From Paenalcaligenes sp021793095 (GTDB lineage Bacteria; Pseudomonadota; Gammaproteobacteria; Burkholderiales; Burkholderiaceae_B): a stretch of 64,000 bases of DNA. The stretch's first letter is position 1; every line of letters begins with the position of its first letter. Of the stretch, positions 1 through 9,481 are shown one piece after another. A model generated the notes under the pieces. That model was not told where the DNA came from and did not search any database. It saw only the letters and a program-made list of their open reading frames with translations. The position numbers and the translations under genes are program-made. The DNA is taken from contig DAHVQS010000004.1 of assembly GCA_027317645.1 (NCBI GenBank), positions 1 to 64,000 of the forward strand. Direction: 5' to 3'.

Positions 1-54
1 CGAACCTTTGGGGACTGCTTTTTTGTTTAGGATGGGATCCCTGTATTTACTCAT
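1..54 (-). CDS. Start of a cut-off gene (possibly polA)
   Basis: The minus strand opens with an ATG at 54 followed by 18 sense codons (MSKYRDPILNKKAVPKGS) running off the left edge. An AAAAGGA ribosome-binding site lies a few bases upstream. In related betaproteobacteria the BPSS1780-type gene and thrB sit next to DNA polymerase I, and polA begins with a short leader before its first beta strand, so polA is a reasonable guess. Eighteen residues cannot prove it. The start itself is better supported than the identity. Confidence 0.4.
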   Translation of the reverse strand, partial: MSKYRDPILNKKAVPKGS

Positions 55-180
55 GGATCCTTTTATGTGTTGTTACTGATGTTTTTTATCCTAGCACAAG
101 CCCATCCTAGCATAGCTTTGTATGGACCGGGAGCAGTGGCGTCAAATGCCTTAACATAGCGCAAATAGCGTTTTTTGATT

Positions 181-969
181 TTAGGAGGATTTCACTGAGA
201 GCTCTATGCCATCTTGAATATTAAATACCGTTTTATATATAGGATAAAAACTGGCATAAAGCACAGCAAACACTAAAAAGCTCAAGAAGGTCATGACGAA
301 ATACGAAAATTCTGAGCCCAGACTGCCTGCTAAAGTGACGGATAAGATATTAAATAGATAATAAATGGCGCCCCAAAATACCCCATAGATAATCATGGGC
401 AACTTATTCCTCCAACAAGCCACCATTGAGTAAAAGAGCGCTTGTTTTAGGGGAATCTGATGCCATCCAACTAAGGCGGGTGCATGCCAAAATAGTATAG
501 ACACGATGAGGTAAAGCCCTAAAAAGAGCATGACGGGGGTGCGCACGGCCTGCATTAAGGTCGCGGGGTCCACAGATTCTCCGGTGTCGGGCAGTGCGGC
601 ACTAATGGTGTCTAAAAAGGGGGTGGTGGCTAAGACGCTGGCCACAAATAAGAAAAAGAAATACACCCCGCCTAGTCGCAGTAGTCGGGCAAATACCCCT
701 TCTTGTTTTATTGGGCTTAACCAATCAGATAACTGCATGCGCTCGTTTTTGAGTATGCGACGCGAGGCATTCAACACAATGAATGTCAATGAGGGGGTCA
801 GCACCATCAGTGCAATTTGCCCAACAATGGGGATGAAATAACTGAGGTTAATGAGTAAGTTAGTGACCAAAGCCCAGAATATCAATGCCATGGGCTGCTT
901 TTTAAAAGTCTCTAGGCCAGCCTGTATCCAATACCAGCCATATTGAAAAGGCAAAATTGAGGCTTGCAT
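181..969 (-). CDS. BPSS1780-family integral membrane protein
   Basis: A 262-residue polytopic membrane protein with about five or six hydrophobic segments, near residues 28-50, 95-115, 145-165, 190-210 and 222-245. No catalytic motif is visible. The N-terminal pattern FQYGWYWIQAGLETFKKQP followed by a run of helices matches the conserved hypothetical family known as BPSS1780, which in betaproteobacteria lies next to homoserine kinase. Its job is not known. It is read in the same direction as thrB, which ends on its upstream side with a gap of 9 bases, so the two are probably co-transcribed from the promoter in front of thrB. Confidence 0.75.
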   Translation of the reverse strand: MQASILPFQYGWYWIQAGLETFKKQPMALIFWALVTNLLINLSYFIPIVGQIALMVLTPSLTFIVLNASRRILKNERMQLSDWLSPIKQEGVFARLLRLGGVYFFFLFVASVLATTPFLDTISAALPDTGESVDPATLMQAVRTPVMLFLGLYLIVSILFWHAPALVGWHQIPLKQALFYSMVACWRNKLPMIIYGVFWGAIYYLFNILSVTLAGSLGSEFSYFVMTFLSFLVFAVLYASFYPIYKTVFNIQDGIELSVKSS

Positions 970-978
970 AATTTGAGC

Positions 979-1959
979 TTATTCCAGGTAACTGTATAAA
1001 GAAGGTTGGTCGTCCGCACTGCGTCGAGCCAAAATCATTTCAAAGTGACGAGGGTCATGAGGAATTAGAGTTTCAGCCTCGCGGGGGAGGTGATAATCAT
1101 ATAAACGCGATACCCAAAATCTGAGGGCAGCCGCCCGTAGCATTGCCGGCCAGAGTTGATTCTCATGCGCTGTAAAAGGCCGTTTAGCATGGTAAGCGCG
1201 CAACCAAGCCCTAAGCAGAGATTCATCAAATGCGCCAGTGTCGTGATCGATGCACCAGTCATTAACGGTCACTGCGACATCAAAGAGCCAACGATCGCAG
1301 CCTGCAAAGTAAAAATCAATCACACCACCCATGACGGGTTGTGTAGGGGTGCCCGAAAAAAGGACATTGTCTCTAAATAAATCACAGTGCGCAGGCCCAC
1401 TGGGCAGCTGCTGATAAGCGGGTGATTGGCTAATTTTTATTTGTTCATTGAGGGATTGCTCAATGAGTTGGCTTTGCTGGGCATCCAGAAAGGGCATGAG
1501 CTCAGGAATGGTGGTTTGCCACCACTCGAGTCCCCGCAAATTAGGCTGGTGATGGTTAAAGTTTTGCCCTGCCAAGTGAATATCTGCTAATACCTCAGCG
1601 CTAAGGATACAATGGGCCAAGTGAACATTTTCAACCGAGCGCCCTTGGAGCCTGCTGACGATAACGCAGGGCTTGCCATGTAAGGTCGTGATCAGCTCCT
1701 GGTTATTGAGACGTTGTGGTGAAGGTACCGGTAGGCCTTGGTGGGCGAGATGATGCATGAGCTCGATATAAAAAGGCAGTTGTTCGAGCGTGAGCACCTC
1801 AAACAGCGTGAGGACATATCGTCCTTGAGTGGTATCCAGAAAATAGTTGGTGTTTTCTATGCCTGCGCTGATGCCTTCGAGAGCAACCAATTCGCCAAGG
1901 TGATAGCGTGATAGTAATTCCTGCGCATCTGTTTTACTGACAGAGGTAAATACAGCCAT
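979..1959 (-). CDS. thrB: Homoserine kinase, APH-fold type
   Basis: Phosphorylates L-homoserine with ATP, the step before threonine synthase. The 326-residue protein belongs to the aminoglycoside-phosphotransferase-like form of ThrB found in Pseudomonas and betaproteobacteria, not the GHMP-kinase form of enterics. The catalytic loop is visible at residues 191-198 (HCDLFRDN, with D193 as the likely base). The metal-binding DFYFAG segment follows near 215, then the FDVAVTVNDWC helix. Length is normal for the family. It is the first gene of a short minus-strand unit with the BPSS1780 gene and is divergent from dusA across 215 bases. Confidence 0.93.
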   Translation of the reverse strand: MAVFTSVSKTDAQELLSRYHLGELVALEGISAGIENTNYFLDTTQGRYVLTLFEVLTLEQLPFYIELMHHLAHQGLPVPSPQRLNNQELITTLHGKPCVIVSRLQGRSVENVHLAHCILSAEVLADIHLAGQNFNHHQPNLRGLEWWQTTIPELMPFLDAQQSQLIEQSLNEQIKISQSPAYQQLPSGPAHCDLFRDNVLFSGTPTQPVMGGVIDFYFAGCDRWLFDVAVTVNDWCIDHDTGAFDESLLRAWLRAYHAKRPFTAHENQLWPAMLRAAALRFWVSRLYDYHLPREAETLIPHDPRHFEMILARRSADDQPSLYSYLE

Positions 1960-2174
1960 AAGTTTCTATTAATTAATGCCAGTGGATAAAATCTTGTGTT
2001 AAGCTGGCACACCAATTATTCCGTGGGTACGCCATCTGTGTGTTTAAAGTTTGAAAACGCATAGTATAGAGATTTCTATCATACTTTGCAGTGCTTTATC
2101 ACAGAGTAGCAGTATAAGGTTATAGAGGCTAAATAGGCCAGCTATCGAGTTTTCTTCTGTTCAAGAGGTTCATT

Positions 2175-3173
2175 ATGGCAAAAGACAACGCTCATTGGGC
2201 GCTGTGCGTAGCGCCAATGATTGATGTGACGGACCGTCACTGTCGTTTTTTCCATCGATTATTGGCCCCCAAGGCGCGTCTATATACCGAAATGATTAGC
2301 ACCGCAGCGATAGAGCACGGGGATCGCCATCGGTTATTAGATTTTGATGTGGCGGAGCACCCAGTGGCGTTGCAATTAGGGTGTAGTGTACCGCAAAGGC
2401 TGGCGGCCGCTGCGCGTATCGCAGAGCAGTGGGGCTATGACGAGGTAAATTTAAACTGCGGTTGCCCTTCAGCGCGGGTGCTGGAGGGTCATTTTGGGGC
2501 CATATTGATGCATCGTCCCCAGTTAGTGGCCGATTGTCTCAAAGCCATGCAAGATGCGGTGAGTATTCCTGTGACCGTCAAGCACCGGCTGGGTCTAGAC
2601 GATAACGATAGCTACAGTTTTGTGCGTGATTTTGTGGGCACTCTCTATGATGAGGGGGTGCGGGTCTTTGTGGTGCATGCGAGAAACGCTATTTTGGGGG
2701 GCTTGTCACCCAAGCAAAATCGCGAGATCCCACCTTTGCGCTACGAGGTGGCCGCCCAGTTGATAGCCGATTTTCCAGACGCACAGTTTATTTTAAATGG
2801 TGGCATCCAAACCCCCGAGGAGGTCAAGCATCATTTAGAGCGTTTTTCAGGTGTGATGATTGGGCGCGCTGCTTGGCATACGCCTCGCGTGCTCAGTGAG
2901 ATGCACGCAGCCATTTGGCCTGAGGCCACTTTGCTGGATGATCACGAGATTTACCAACGCATCCGTGCCTATTGTGTAGAGCAACTGGCCCAAGGCGTTG
3001 GGCTGAGGCGGCTGTTGCAGCCTTTATTGGGTTGGGCGCACGGGTATCGCGGCGCACGTCATTGGCGTCGCTTTTTGACGGATCATCGTGTGGTGGCCCG
3101 TGAGGAGATTGCTGTACTAGACGAAGCATGGGCGCACTTTCAAACACAAAATGCGCTGTCATGCCAGGATTGA
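2175..3173 (+). CDS. dusA: tRNA-dihydrouridine(20/20a) synthase DusA
   Basis: FMN enzyme that reduces uridine to dihydrouridine at positions 20/20a of the tRNA D-loop. The TIM-barrel start APMIDVTDRHCRFF is typical. The catalytic cysteine lies in NLNCGCPSARV (C97 in the GCPS motif, residues 96-99). The FMN phosphate-binding region is FILNGGIQTPEE followed by GVMIGRAAWHTPR. The 332-residue length fits DusA. The start has a weak AGAGG-like site before the ATG. The stop lies one base from the stop of the convergent CBS gene, so the two transcripts must end inside or past each other. Confidence 0.93.
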   Translation: MAKDNAHWALCVAPMIDVTDRHCRFFHRLLAPKARLYTEMISTAAIEHGDRHRLLDFDVAEHPVALQLGCSVPQRLAAAARIAEQWGYDEVNLNCGCPSARVLEGHFGAILMHRPQLVADCLKAMQDAVSIPVTVKHRLGLDDNDSYSFVRDFVGTLYDEGVRVFVVHARNAILGGLSPKQNREIPPLRYEVAAQLIADFPDAQFILNGGIQTPEEVKHHLERFSGVMIGRAAWHTPRVLSEMHAAIWPEATLLDDHEIYQRIRAYCVEQLAQGVGLRRLLQPLLGWAHGYRGARHWRRFLTDHRVVAREEIAVLDEAWAHFQTQNALSCQD

Positions 3174-3174
3174 A

Positions 3175-3630
3175 TCAGTGCTCTGAGATATTTTCTTCGG
3201 GCCAATCGCGGATGTATGCCTTTAACATGCGATTTTCAAATTGCTGCGCCTCGACAATGGCTTTGGCCATATCATAAAAAGAAATCACCCCCTGTAATAC
3301 AGGCCCATCCATCACTGGCATGTAGCGGGTGTGCTTGTCCAGCATCAGGCGCTGTACCTCATCTGCGCCTGTATTGGGGGTGACGCTCACGGGAGCATCA
3401 TCCATGATGCTACGCACGGTATAGTTACCCGCATTTTCTTTTTTCTCATGCAGGTGACGGATTACCTCACGGAAGGTGAGCATACCCACCAGCTCGCCGT
3501 GCTCCATAATCACCAAGGAACCAATATTTTGCTCACTCATGACAGCAATGGCCTCGCGCACGAGCGTATCTGGGGAGGCGGTGTAGAGAATATCCCCTTT
3601 GACTTTTAAAATCTCACTCACCTTTAACAT
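3175..3630 (-). CDS. Two-CBS-domain protein
   Basis: A 151-residue stand-alone pair of CBS domains, roughly residues 8-60 and 72-128. Each contains the usual VREAIAVMSEQNIGSLVI-like helix-strand unit and the second ends in GVISFYDMAKAIV. Such proteins bind adenosyl ligands (AMP, ATP, SAM) and act as sensors, but no partner domain or target is visible. The pattern resembles the YrpA/HrpX-type free CBS proteins common in proteobacteria. It lies immediately downstream of the YihY gene on the same strand (24 bases), so co-transcription is likely. Confidence 0.85.
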   Translation of the reverse strand: MLKVSEILKVKGDILYTASPDTLVREAIAVMSEQNIGSLVIMEHGELVGMLTFREVIRHLHEKKENAGNYTVRSIMDDAPVSVTPNTGADEVQRLMLDKHTRYMPVMDGPVLQGVISFYDMAKAIVEAQQFENRMLKAYIRDWPEENISEH

Positions 3631-3654
3631 GGCGATCTCCTTGATGGTGTGTGT

Positions 3655-4980
3655 TTAGATACTAGCTTGTTGTTTGACCGAAGGTTGCGTATCTATTGTG
3701 GCTGCATTTTCAAATAAAACGCTAAGCTTGAAAATATCCTGGTTTTCCAACGCCTCGCTCAGTTTATCAATGAGCGGTTGGGTGAGGGTATCATTGGCAG
3801 ATTTTCTGTCAAGTAAAAATAGATCAACGACCGGTCCGATGGTTTCTTTTTCAGGGTTGCACGCCAACACCCATTTTTCTTGCCCCTCTAGTTCTGTGTT
3901 TACTACAAAACCTATGGTTTTTAAAGCCCTAAGGATGGATTCCGTATTTTGTGCATCTTGCTGTAATAATTGACTCAAGGTTTCAAGTCGGTAGCCGATG
4001 TTTTTATCGCTTTGAGCCTGCCAAAGCCAGGCCAAAATCTGTAACGCACATGAAAATTGATAGCCTGTGTAGTGCGTTTGATGCCAATGCTTATTTCGGA
4101 TGTTGGGCAAAATAGCGACCAAAGTAGCTCCCGAAAGAACAACTATCCAAGAGATATACACCCACAAAAGAAAGATAGGGACGGTCGCAAAGGCCCCGTA
4201 TATCAAAGTGTAGGTGGGGAATTTGGTGATATAAAAAGCAAAGCCTACCCGCAATAATTCCAGTACGATAGATGTGATTAGGCCGCCTATTAAAGCATCG
4301 CGCCAGAGCACTTTTCTGTTAGGGACATAAACGTACAGCGCGGCAAAGGCAATGGCTGTCAACAATATGGGCACAACGGTGAGGATAAAAGAAGCGAAAA
4401 AAGGCAATCCACCCACATAGCCCAGTGAAGCACGTGCTAGGATGCTGCTGGTCCACAAACTGGCGCCAATGACCACGGGACCCAAGGTGATGATCGCCCA
4501 ATACACCAAGATACGATGACTGAGTGGACGCTGCTCGCCAACCAACCAAATGTCGTTGAATGCTTTGTCAATAGTAGACATTAGCATCACGGAGGTGACA
4601 AATAGGAAAATACTGCCGATTGCAGTTAAACTGGCGGCCTTGGACGCAAATTGGTTGAGGTAGTCCATCACGTTGGCTGAGACGGCGTCCGGCATGAGCT
4701 TAGAGGTGAGAAACTCTTCTAAAGAGACTTGAAAGTCCTGGAAAATTGGAAAAGCGGTAAAAATAGACAGGACGACAGTCAGCAGAGGCACCATGGCCAA
4801 TATGCTGGTAAAGGTCAGACTGGATGCCGTTTGTGTGAGGTTGCGCTGTGCTAAGTGCTCAACAAGATGCTGTATAAAATGAACGGCACGGCTCTTGTTT
4901 GAGTGTGGGTCGCCACTGGGCTGCCCCTCGGTCAGCTCCATGGTCTCTTGAGGGGGCTGGGTTTGACGACGAGCTTGCAT
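3655..4980 (-). CDS. yihY: YihY/UPF0761 (BrkB-like) inner-membrane protein
   Basis: A 441-residue protein of the YihY/BrkB family. About six membrane helices occupy residues 45-290, with the family pattern AQRNLTQTASSLTFTSILAMVPLL near the start and the amphipathic FNDIWLV and YVPNRKV segments. A cytoplasmic tail of about 140 residues follows and looks winged-helix-like (LSQLLQQDAQNTESILRALKTIGFV). The family has been linked to transport and once, mistakenly, to RNase BN; its real function is unclear. It is divergent from the DUF2069 gene over 121 AT-rich bases. Confidence 0.85.
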   Translation of the reverse strand: MQARRQTQPPQETMELTEGQPSGDPHSNKSRAVHFIQHLVEHLAQRNLTQTASSLTFTSILAMVPLLTVVLSIFTAFPIFQDFQVSLEEFLTSKLMPDAVSANVMDYLNQFASKAASLTAIGSIFLFVTSVMLMSTIDKAFNDIWLVGEQRPLSHRILVYWAIITLGPVVIGASLWTSSILARASLGYVGGLPFFASFILTVVPILLTAIAFAALYVYVPNRKVLWRDALIGGLITSIVLELLRVGFAFYITKFPTYTLIYGAFATVPIFLLWVYISWIVVLSGATLVAILPNIRNKHWHQTHYTGYQFSCALQILAWLWQAQSDKNIGYRLETLSQLLQQDAQNTESILRALKTIGFVVNTELEGQEKWVLACNPEKETIGPVVDLFLLDRKSANDTLTQPLIDKLSEALENQDIFKLSVLFENAATIDTQPSVKQQASI

Positions 4981-5101
4981 ATTAAAGTCCTGATCCTGTT
5001 TTTGTTGTAAAGATGAGTTTAAACTATAGGCCGTTCAGGTCGGCAGGCAAAGAAAGTTAATGAAAATTTTCAATCTCTTTAATGGATAGTATTTTAACAG
5101 C

Positions 5102-5557
5102 ATGCAAGTTCGTTTAAGTAAGCCGCTGCACTACGGTGCAATTTTTTGTCTCATTGGGCTCATTGTCCTCGGGCTGGGCTGGGAGTTACGTTGGGCGCCC
5201 ATCCGCCCCGGGGGCTCATATTTAGCGCTCAAGGTGGTGCCGTTATTATTTGCCGTACGGGGTGTTTTGCGGGGTAGCCTCTACACGATGCAGTGGGCTT
5301 GTATGTTGGTACTGTTGTATTTCATGGAGGGGGTGGTGCGGGTATGGTCAGATCCCGCCGCTGCGTCAGTGTATTGCGCGTGGGTCGAGATAGCCCTGTC
5401 TTTAGGGTTTTATTTGTGTGCAATTTTTTATGTGTTCCCGGCTAAAAGGGCGGCACGCAAAGAAAAAAAGGCCAAACAGTTGAAAAAAGCCCAGCAAGGG
5501 GAGATGCCACAGCCATCAACTGAGGCAGAGGCCACGGCGCCTGCCAAAGATCAATAA
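5102..5557 (+). CDS. DUF2069 small membrane protein
   Basis: A 151-residue protein with four predicted membrane helices (about residues 11-28, 41-57, 60-76 and 90-110). A charged Lys/Arg-rich then Ala/Glu-rich cytoplasmic tail runs from residue 115. The pattern ELRWAPIRPGGSYLALKVVPLLF is characteristic of DUF2069. Function is unknown for the family. It faces the TDT carrier gene convergently with 13 bases between the stops. Confidence 0.8.
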   Translation: MQVRLSKPLHYGAIFCLIGLIVLGLGWELRWAPIRPGGSYLALKVVPLLFAVRGVLRGSLYTMQWACMLVLLYFMEGVVRVWSDPAAASVYCAWVEIALSLGFYLCAIFYVFPAKRAARKEKKAKQLKKAQQGEMPQPSTEAEATAPAKDQ

Positions 5558-5570
5558 AATAAAAGGGCTA

Positions 5571-6608
5571 TTAGCGATATCTTAGCCACCGTATGACCTG
5601 GTGCGTCAGACCATAAAATGTCACCAGCCAGGAGATCAGCGCAGCATAAGTGGCGATTTGCACAAAGGGCTCGAGGAAATTAAATTGCATGGCGTGATTG
5701 AGTTGATCGGTGGCCACGGCATACATGCCCAAAGGGAAGACCAGGCCCCAGAACAAGGGGGTATAGCGTACGGGGTAGTGTTTAATAAAATGGCGCCAAA
5801 TCCCTAACAAGATGAGCAAGGGTATCCACCAGGTGGCAGAGGCCCAGAAAAATACCGTAAAGCCTTTTAGAAAAGGCAATAATGATTGCAATACCGCCGC
5901 CTCGGGTGAGTGCTCAATTAACAAAGAACCCGACAGTGTGGAAATGGCCATGGCACCCATGTTGATCCAATAAGGTGGGGTGAGCTCATCTGGCCCCATA
6001 TGGACAAAGTTATAGCGCCAAAAAATTAAGGTCATCATCCAGATATATTGCATCCCACCCCATAGCCACATAGACATGGCAAAAAAACTCAGCTCGGTAT
6101 GGATGGATGTAGAGAAATACGGCATGATAAAGGTCGTCAATACGGCCACGGATTGGGTAGCAACAATTGCCAGCAACCAGGTACCATTTAGGCCATGGGC
6201 CAGGTCGGGCTTCTTTTCCTTGGTAGTAAAGATGGCAAAAATTAAATAAGTGAGCAGCACCCACCACACGATAGCCACCACCCATAAAACCACAGCCACC
6301 TGATAATTTTGATAAAACAGTATGTATTGCACCGCCAGTACATTGGTCGCAGCGACTAAAGAAAGGAAACTAAGACCGCTGGTATGGCTATATAGATCCG
6401 CCCACAGTTGCCGTGGGTAAAAGAACAGTTTGAGCAGCGTCAGTAGCCACACTATCCCGTATAAAAGGTTATTTAAATAAAATAGGCTTTTGGCGATGAG
6501 CACATAATTCGCATTATGGGCGGCAATAGATACGATGCCAGTGGCCATAATAATGGCAAAATCAGCAGGTGAGAGCTGTTTTAAGGGGTGATGATATTTT
6601 GTGTCCAT
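5571..6608 (-). CDS. TDT-family (TehA/SLAC1-like) carrier or channel
   Basis: A 345-residue protein with ten predicted membrane helices in the pairwise arrangement of the TehA/SLAC1/Mae1 superfamily. The opening segment LSPADFAIIMATGIVSIAA matches the first helix of family members annotated as tellurite-resistance/C4-dicarboxylate transporters. Homologues move anions, malate or sulfite; the substrate here cannot be read from sequence. It is monocistronic and divergent from selO over 118 AT-rich bases that contain a 7-base inverted repeat (6629-6635 and 6667-6673). Confidence 0.8.
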   Translation of the reverse strand: MDTKYHHPLKQLSPADFAIIMATGIVSIAAHNANYVLIAKSLFYLNNLLYGIVWLLTLLKLFFYPRQLWADLYSHTSGLSFLSLVAATNVLAVQYILFYQNYQVAVVLWVVAIVWWVLLTYLIFAIFTTKEKKPDLAHGLNGTWLLAIVATQSVAVLTTFIMPYFSTSIHTELSFFAMSMWLWGGMQYIWMMTLIFWRYNFVHMGPDELTPPYWINMGAMAISTLSGSLLIEHSPEAAVLQSLLPFLKGFTVFFWASATWWIPLLILLGIWRHFIKHYPVRYTPLFWGLVFPLGMYAVATDQLNHAMQFNFLEPFVQIATYAALISWLVTFYGLTHQVIRWLRYR

Positions 6609-6738
6609 GGAATTATTGATTTAAAAGATAATCGGATACAGGGGCTTACATTGTGATGGCAGGCAGCCGATTACAATAAATATTAATAGTTAAAACAATA
6701 ATAATTTGGTTTTCTTTTAAATTTAGGTGGTGGTGAGC

Positions 6739-8271
6739 ATGCTTGAGCAGGTATTTGCACGTACAACTATTGTGAATGATTTTGCTGGGTTAGGGGAAAA
6801 GTTTTCTACAGCAATCGCACCACAGCCGTTACAGCAACCTGAATGGGTGCATTTAAACCAAGATCTAGCACAACGTTTGGGGCTGGATTTAACGCGCCCC
6901 GATGCGGTTGATGCGCTGTTACAGTTATGCGCGGGTCAATCGGGTTTGCCCGCTGGCAAAACGGTGGCTGCGGTGTACAGTGGCCATCAGTTTGGGGTTT
7001 GGGCTGGCCAATTAGGCGATGGGCGGGCTCATTTGCTGGGTCGTGTGGTGGGTCCATCGGCAGATGTAGAGCTGCAACTCAAAGGTTCTGGCCGTACCCC
7101 CTATTCACGCATGGGGGATGGTCGCGCTGTACTGCGATCCAGCATCCGTGAGTATTTGGCCAGTCACGCCATGTATGCGTTGGGCGTGCCGACCACCGAG
7201 GCGTTGGCCTTGGTGCGTTCAGATGACCCCGTCTATAGAGAGCAGGTAGAGCGGGCGGCTATTGTGCTGCGAACAGCGCCCACTTTTTTGAGGTTTGGGT
7301 CTTTTGAGCATTGGCAACGTGATCCCAAGGCATTGGCCCAATTAATACGCTATACCATTGCGCATTTTTTCCCCCATCTATCCACTGTGGCTAGCCCTGA
7401 GGATTTTGAACAACTTAAACTATCCCCCGGGCTGGTGACGGCTTGGCTGCGTGAGATCGTTGAACAAACAGCACGCTTGATCGCGCATTGGCAAACCTTG
7501 GGTTTTTGTCATGGAGTAATGAATACGGACAATATGTCCATCATCGGCCTGACTATTGATTATGGACCTTATGCGTTTATGGATGAGTTCTATTATGCTT
7601 TTACGCCCAATACGACGGATAGGGGAGGACGCTATGCATGGTATCAGCAGCCCCCTGTGGCATTTTGGAATTTGACCCGCTTGGCTTCTGTTTTACTGAG
7701 TTTGGATATTGATAAAGAAGATTTACAGCGCTGCCTAGAACATTATGAACCCACTTTTTGGCATCACTACAATGAACTCATGCGCAGAAAGATGGGGTTA
7801 AGCACTGTAGATGATGCAGACAGCGTTTTTTTTGATCGCTGGTGGAAACTTTTAAATGATGGTCGCGCCGATGTGACATTGAGCTTTCGGTATTTAGCGG
7901 ATTACGTGCAGCATGTGCATGATGACAGCCCCCAAGGCGAGCAAGCACGGTCCCGTTTTCTCGATTTATTTGATGCTCAGGCCGAGTCTGCTTTAACGGC
8001 ATGGCTACATGAGTATGCGCAGCGTTCAGAGCGCGAGCCCTTATCAGAGGGTGATCGCGTTCATTTAATGCGCGCCAACAGTCCCTTATATGTGGTGCGT
8101 AATCACTTAGCGCAACGGTGTATTCATGCCGCTGAAAACGGGGATTATGATGTGCTTGAGGAGTTTTTCACAGTATTGAGCAATCCTTTCACTGAGCAGG
8201 CAGGGATGGCGCATTGGGCCACCCCGCCTGGGCCAAACGAACAGGTTTCTATGTTGAGCTGCTCCTCATGA
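6739..8271 (+). CDS. selO: Protein adenylyltransferase SelO (YdiU)
   Basis: Pseudokinase-fold enzyme that transfers AMP to protein hydroxyl groups and has been tied to redox stress responses. Visible landmarks are the nucleotide-binding region KGSGRTPYSRMGDGRAVLRS, the HGVMNTDNMSI loop and the metal-binding DYGPYAFMDEF. The C-terminal SMLSCSS holds the conserved redox cysteine that is selenocysteine in some eukaryotes. I chose ATG at 6739 because AGGTGG lies 8 bases before it; in-frame GTG codons from 6727 are possible but lack such a site. The product is 510 residues, normal for the family. It is flanked by its own promoter region and is not in an operon with aroC, which starts 128 bases on. 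Confidence 0.93.
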   Translation: MLEQVFARTTIVNDFAGLGEKFSTAIAPQPLQQPEWVHLNQDLAQRLGLDLTRPDAVDALLQLCAGQSGLPAGKTVAAVYSGHQFGVWAGQLGDGRAHLLGRVVGPSADVELQLKGSGRTPYSRMGDGRAVLRSSIREYLASHAMYALGVPTTEALALVRSDDPVYREQVERAAIVLRTAPTFLRFGSFEHWQRDPKALAQLIRYTIAHFFPHLSTVASPEDFEQLKLSPGLVTAWLREIVEQTARLIAHWQTLGFCHGVMNTDNMSIIGLTIDYGPYAFMDEFYYAFTPNTTDRGGRYAWYQQPPVAFWNLTRLASVLLSLDIDKEDLQRCLEHYEPTFWHHYNELMRRKMGLSTVDDADSVFFDRWWKLLNDGRADVTLSFRYLADYVQHVHDDSPQGEQARSRFLDLFDAQAESALTAWLHEYAQRSEREPLSEGDRVHLMRANSPLYVVRNHLAQRCIHAAENGDYDVLEEFFTVLSNPFTEQAGMAHWATPPGPNEQVSMLSCSS

Positions 8272-8399
8272 ATTTCCATTACAGTGAGCATTTCTAAGAC
8301 AACGAGATGTCCCTGTTTGTAATAGTGGGTACAATGCTCGCTATGATAAAAAATTGCATCAAATAAATTAGCGATATTGCGATCATAAAAGGACACATT

Positions 8400-9470
8400 A
8401 TGGCGGGTAATACCCTAGGTAAGCTCTTTGCTGTGACCAATTTTGGTGAGTCACATGGGCCGGCTATTGGTGCTGTGGTTGATGGGTGTCCTGCAGGGCT
8501 CGCGCTTTCTGTAGAGGATATTCAAACAGAATTAGACCGACGACGTCCTGGGACCTCTCGTCATGTCACACAGCGCCGTGAGGCCGATCAGGTTGAGATT
8601 TTATCGGGTGTGTATGAGGGCAAAACCACTGGTACGCCTATAGGTTTGTTAATTCGCAACGAGGACGCACGCAGTAAAGATTATGGCAATTTATTAGAAA
8701 CCTTTAGGCCGGGGCACGCCGACTATAGTTATTGGCGCAAGTACCAACATCGAGATCCGCGCGGTGGTGGCCGGTCATCTGCGCGTTTGACTGCACCGAC
8801 TGTTGCTGCGGGTGCCATTGCAAAGAAGTGGTTACAGCAGCGTTTTGGGATCCAAATCCGCGGCTATATGAGTCAGTTAGGCCCTATTAGCATTCCTTTC
8901 GAGAGCTGGGATGCCATTGATGAAAATCCTTTTTTTGCTCCTAATCGTCATATCATTGGCGAGTTAGAGGCCTTTATGGACAAGCTTCGCAAGGAAGGGG
9001 ACTCCATCGGGGCCCGTATCGAGGTGGTTGCCCAGCAGGTGCCAGCCGGTTTAGGGGCGCCGATTTATGATCGACTCGACGCAGATATTGCGCATGCCAT
9101 GATGGGGCTAAATGCCGTTAAGGGGGTAGAGATTGGTGCCGGCTTCAAAGCTGTTGAGCAGAAAGGCTCAGAGCATGGTGATGCGATTTATCCAGAGGGC
9201 TTTGAGACCAATCATGCCGGCGGGGTGCTAGGCGGTATCTCTTCAGGGCAGGATATTCAGGTGTCTGTGGCCATTAAGCCCACCTCAAGTATCCGCTTGC
9301 CACGTCCGAGTATTGACCAACAGGGTAATGCCGTCGAGGTGCAAACCTTTGGTCGTCACGATCCCTGCGTGGGGATTCGGGCCACCCCCATTGTTGAGGC
9401 CCTGCTCGCAATCGTATTGATGGATCACGTTTTGCAACAGCAAGCACAGCAAGGCCACTGGGAGCCGTAG
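8400..9470 (+). CDS. aroC: Chorismate synthase
   Basis: Converts 5-enolpyruvylshikimate-3-phosphate to chorismate using reduced FMN, the last shared step to Phe, Tyr, Trp, folate and ubiquinone. Signatures are GESHGPAIGAVVDGCPAG near the N-terminus, the RHVTQRREADQVEILSGVYEG segment, and RDPRGGGRSSARLTA around residue 120. Length is 356, normal. An AAAGGA site precedes the ATG. It heads a long co-directional run; the M48 protease starts 11 bases after its stop, as in many Burkholderiales. Confidence 0.97.
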   Translation: MAGNTLGKLFAVTNFGESHGPAIGAVVDGCPAGLALSVEDIQTELDRRRPGTSRHVTQRREADQVEILSGVYEGKTTGTPIGLLIRNEDARSKDYGNLLETFRPGHADYSYWRKYQHRDPRGGGRSSARLTAPTVAAGAIAKKWLQQRFGIQIRGYMSQLGPISIPFESWDAIDENPFFAPNRHIIGELEAFMDKLRKEGDSIGARIEVVAQQVPAGLGAPIYDRLDADIAHAMMGLNAVKGVEIGAGFKAVEQKGSEHGDAIYPEGFETNHAGGVLGGISSGQDIQVSVAIKPTSSIRLPRPSIDQQGNAVEVQTFGRHDPCVGIRATPIVEALLAIVLMDHVLQQQAQQGHWEP

Positions 9471-9481
9471 AGTAGGGTAGG

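Noticed and set aside
6629..6673. Inverted repeat TAATCGG...CCGATTA between the TDT carrier gene and selO
   Set aside because: Arms are short and 31 bases apart; no known operator matches. Mentioned only in the carrier entry.
8286..8339. Inverted repeat GAGCATT...AATGCTC before aroC
   Set aside because: Seven-base arms with a 40-base spacer are weak and no T-run follows; it could be chance.
8145..8396. Minus-strand open frame between selO and aroC
   Set aside because: Overlaps the selO end, lacks a ribosome-binding site and shows no recognisable domain. The region is better read as the aroC promoter.
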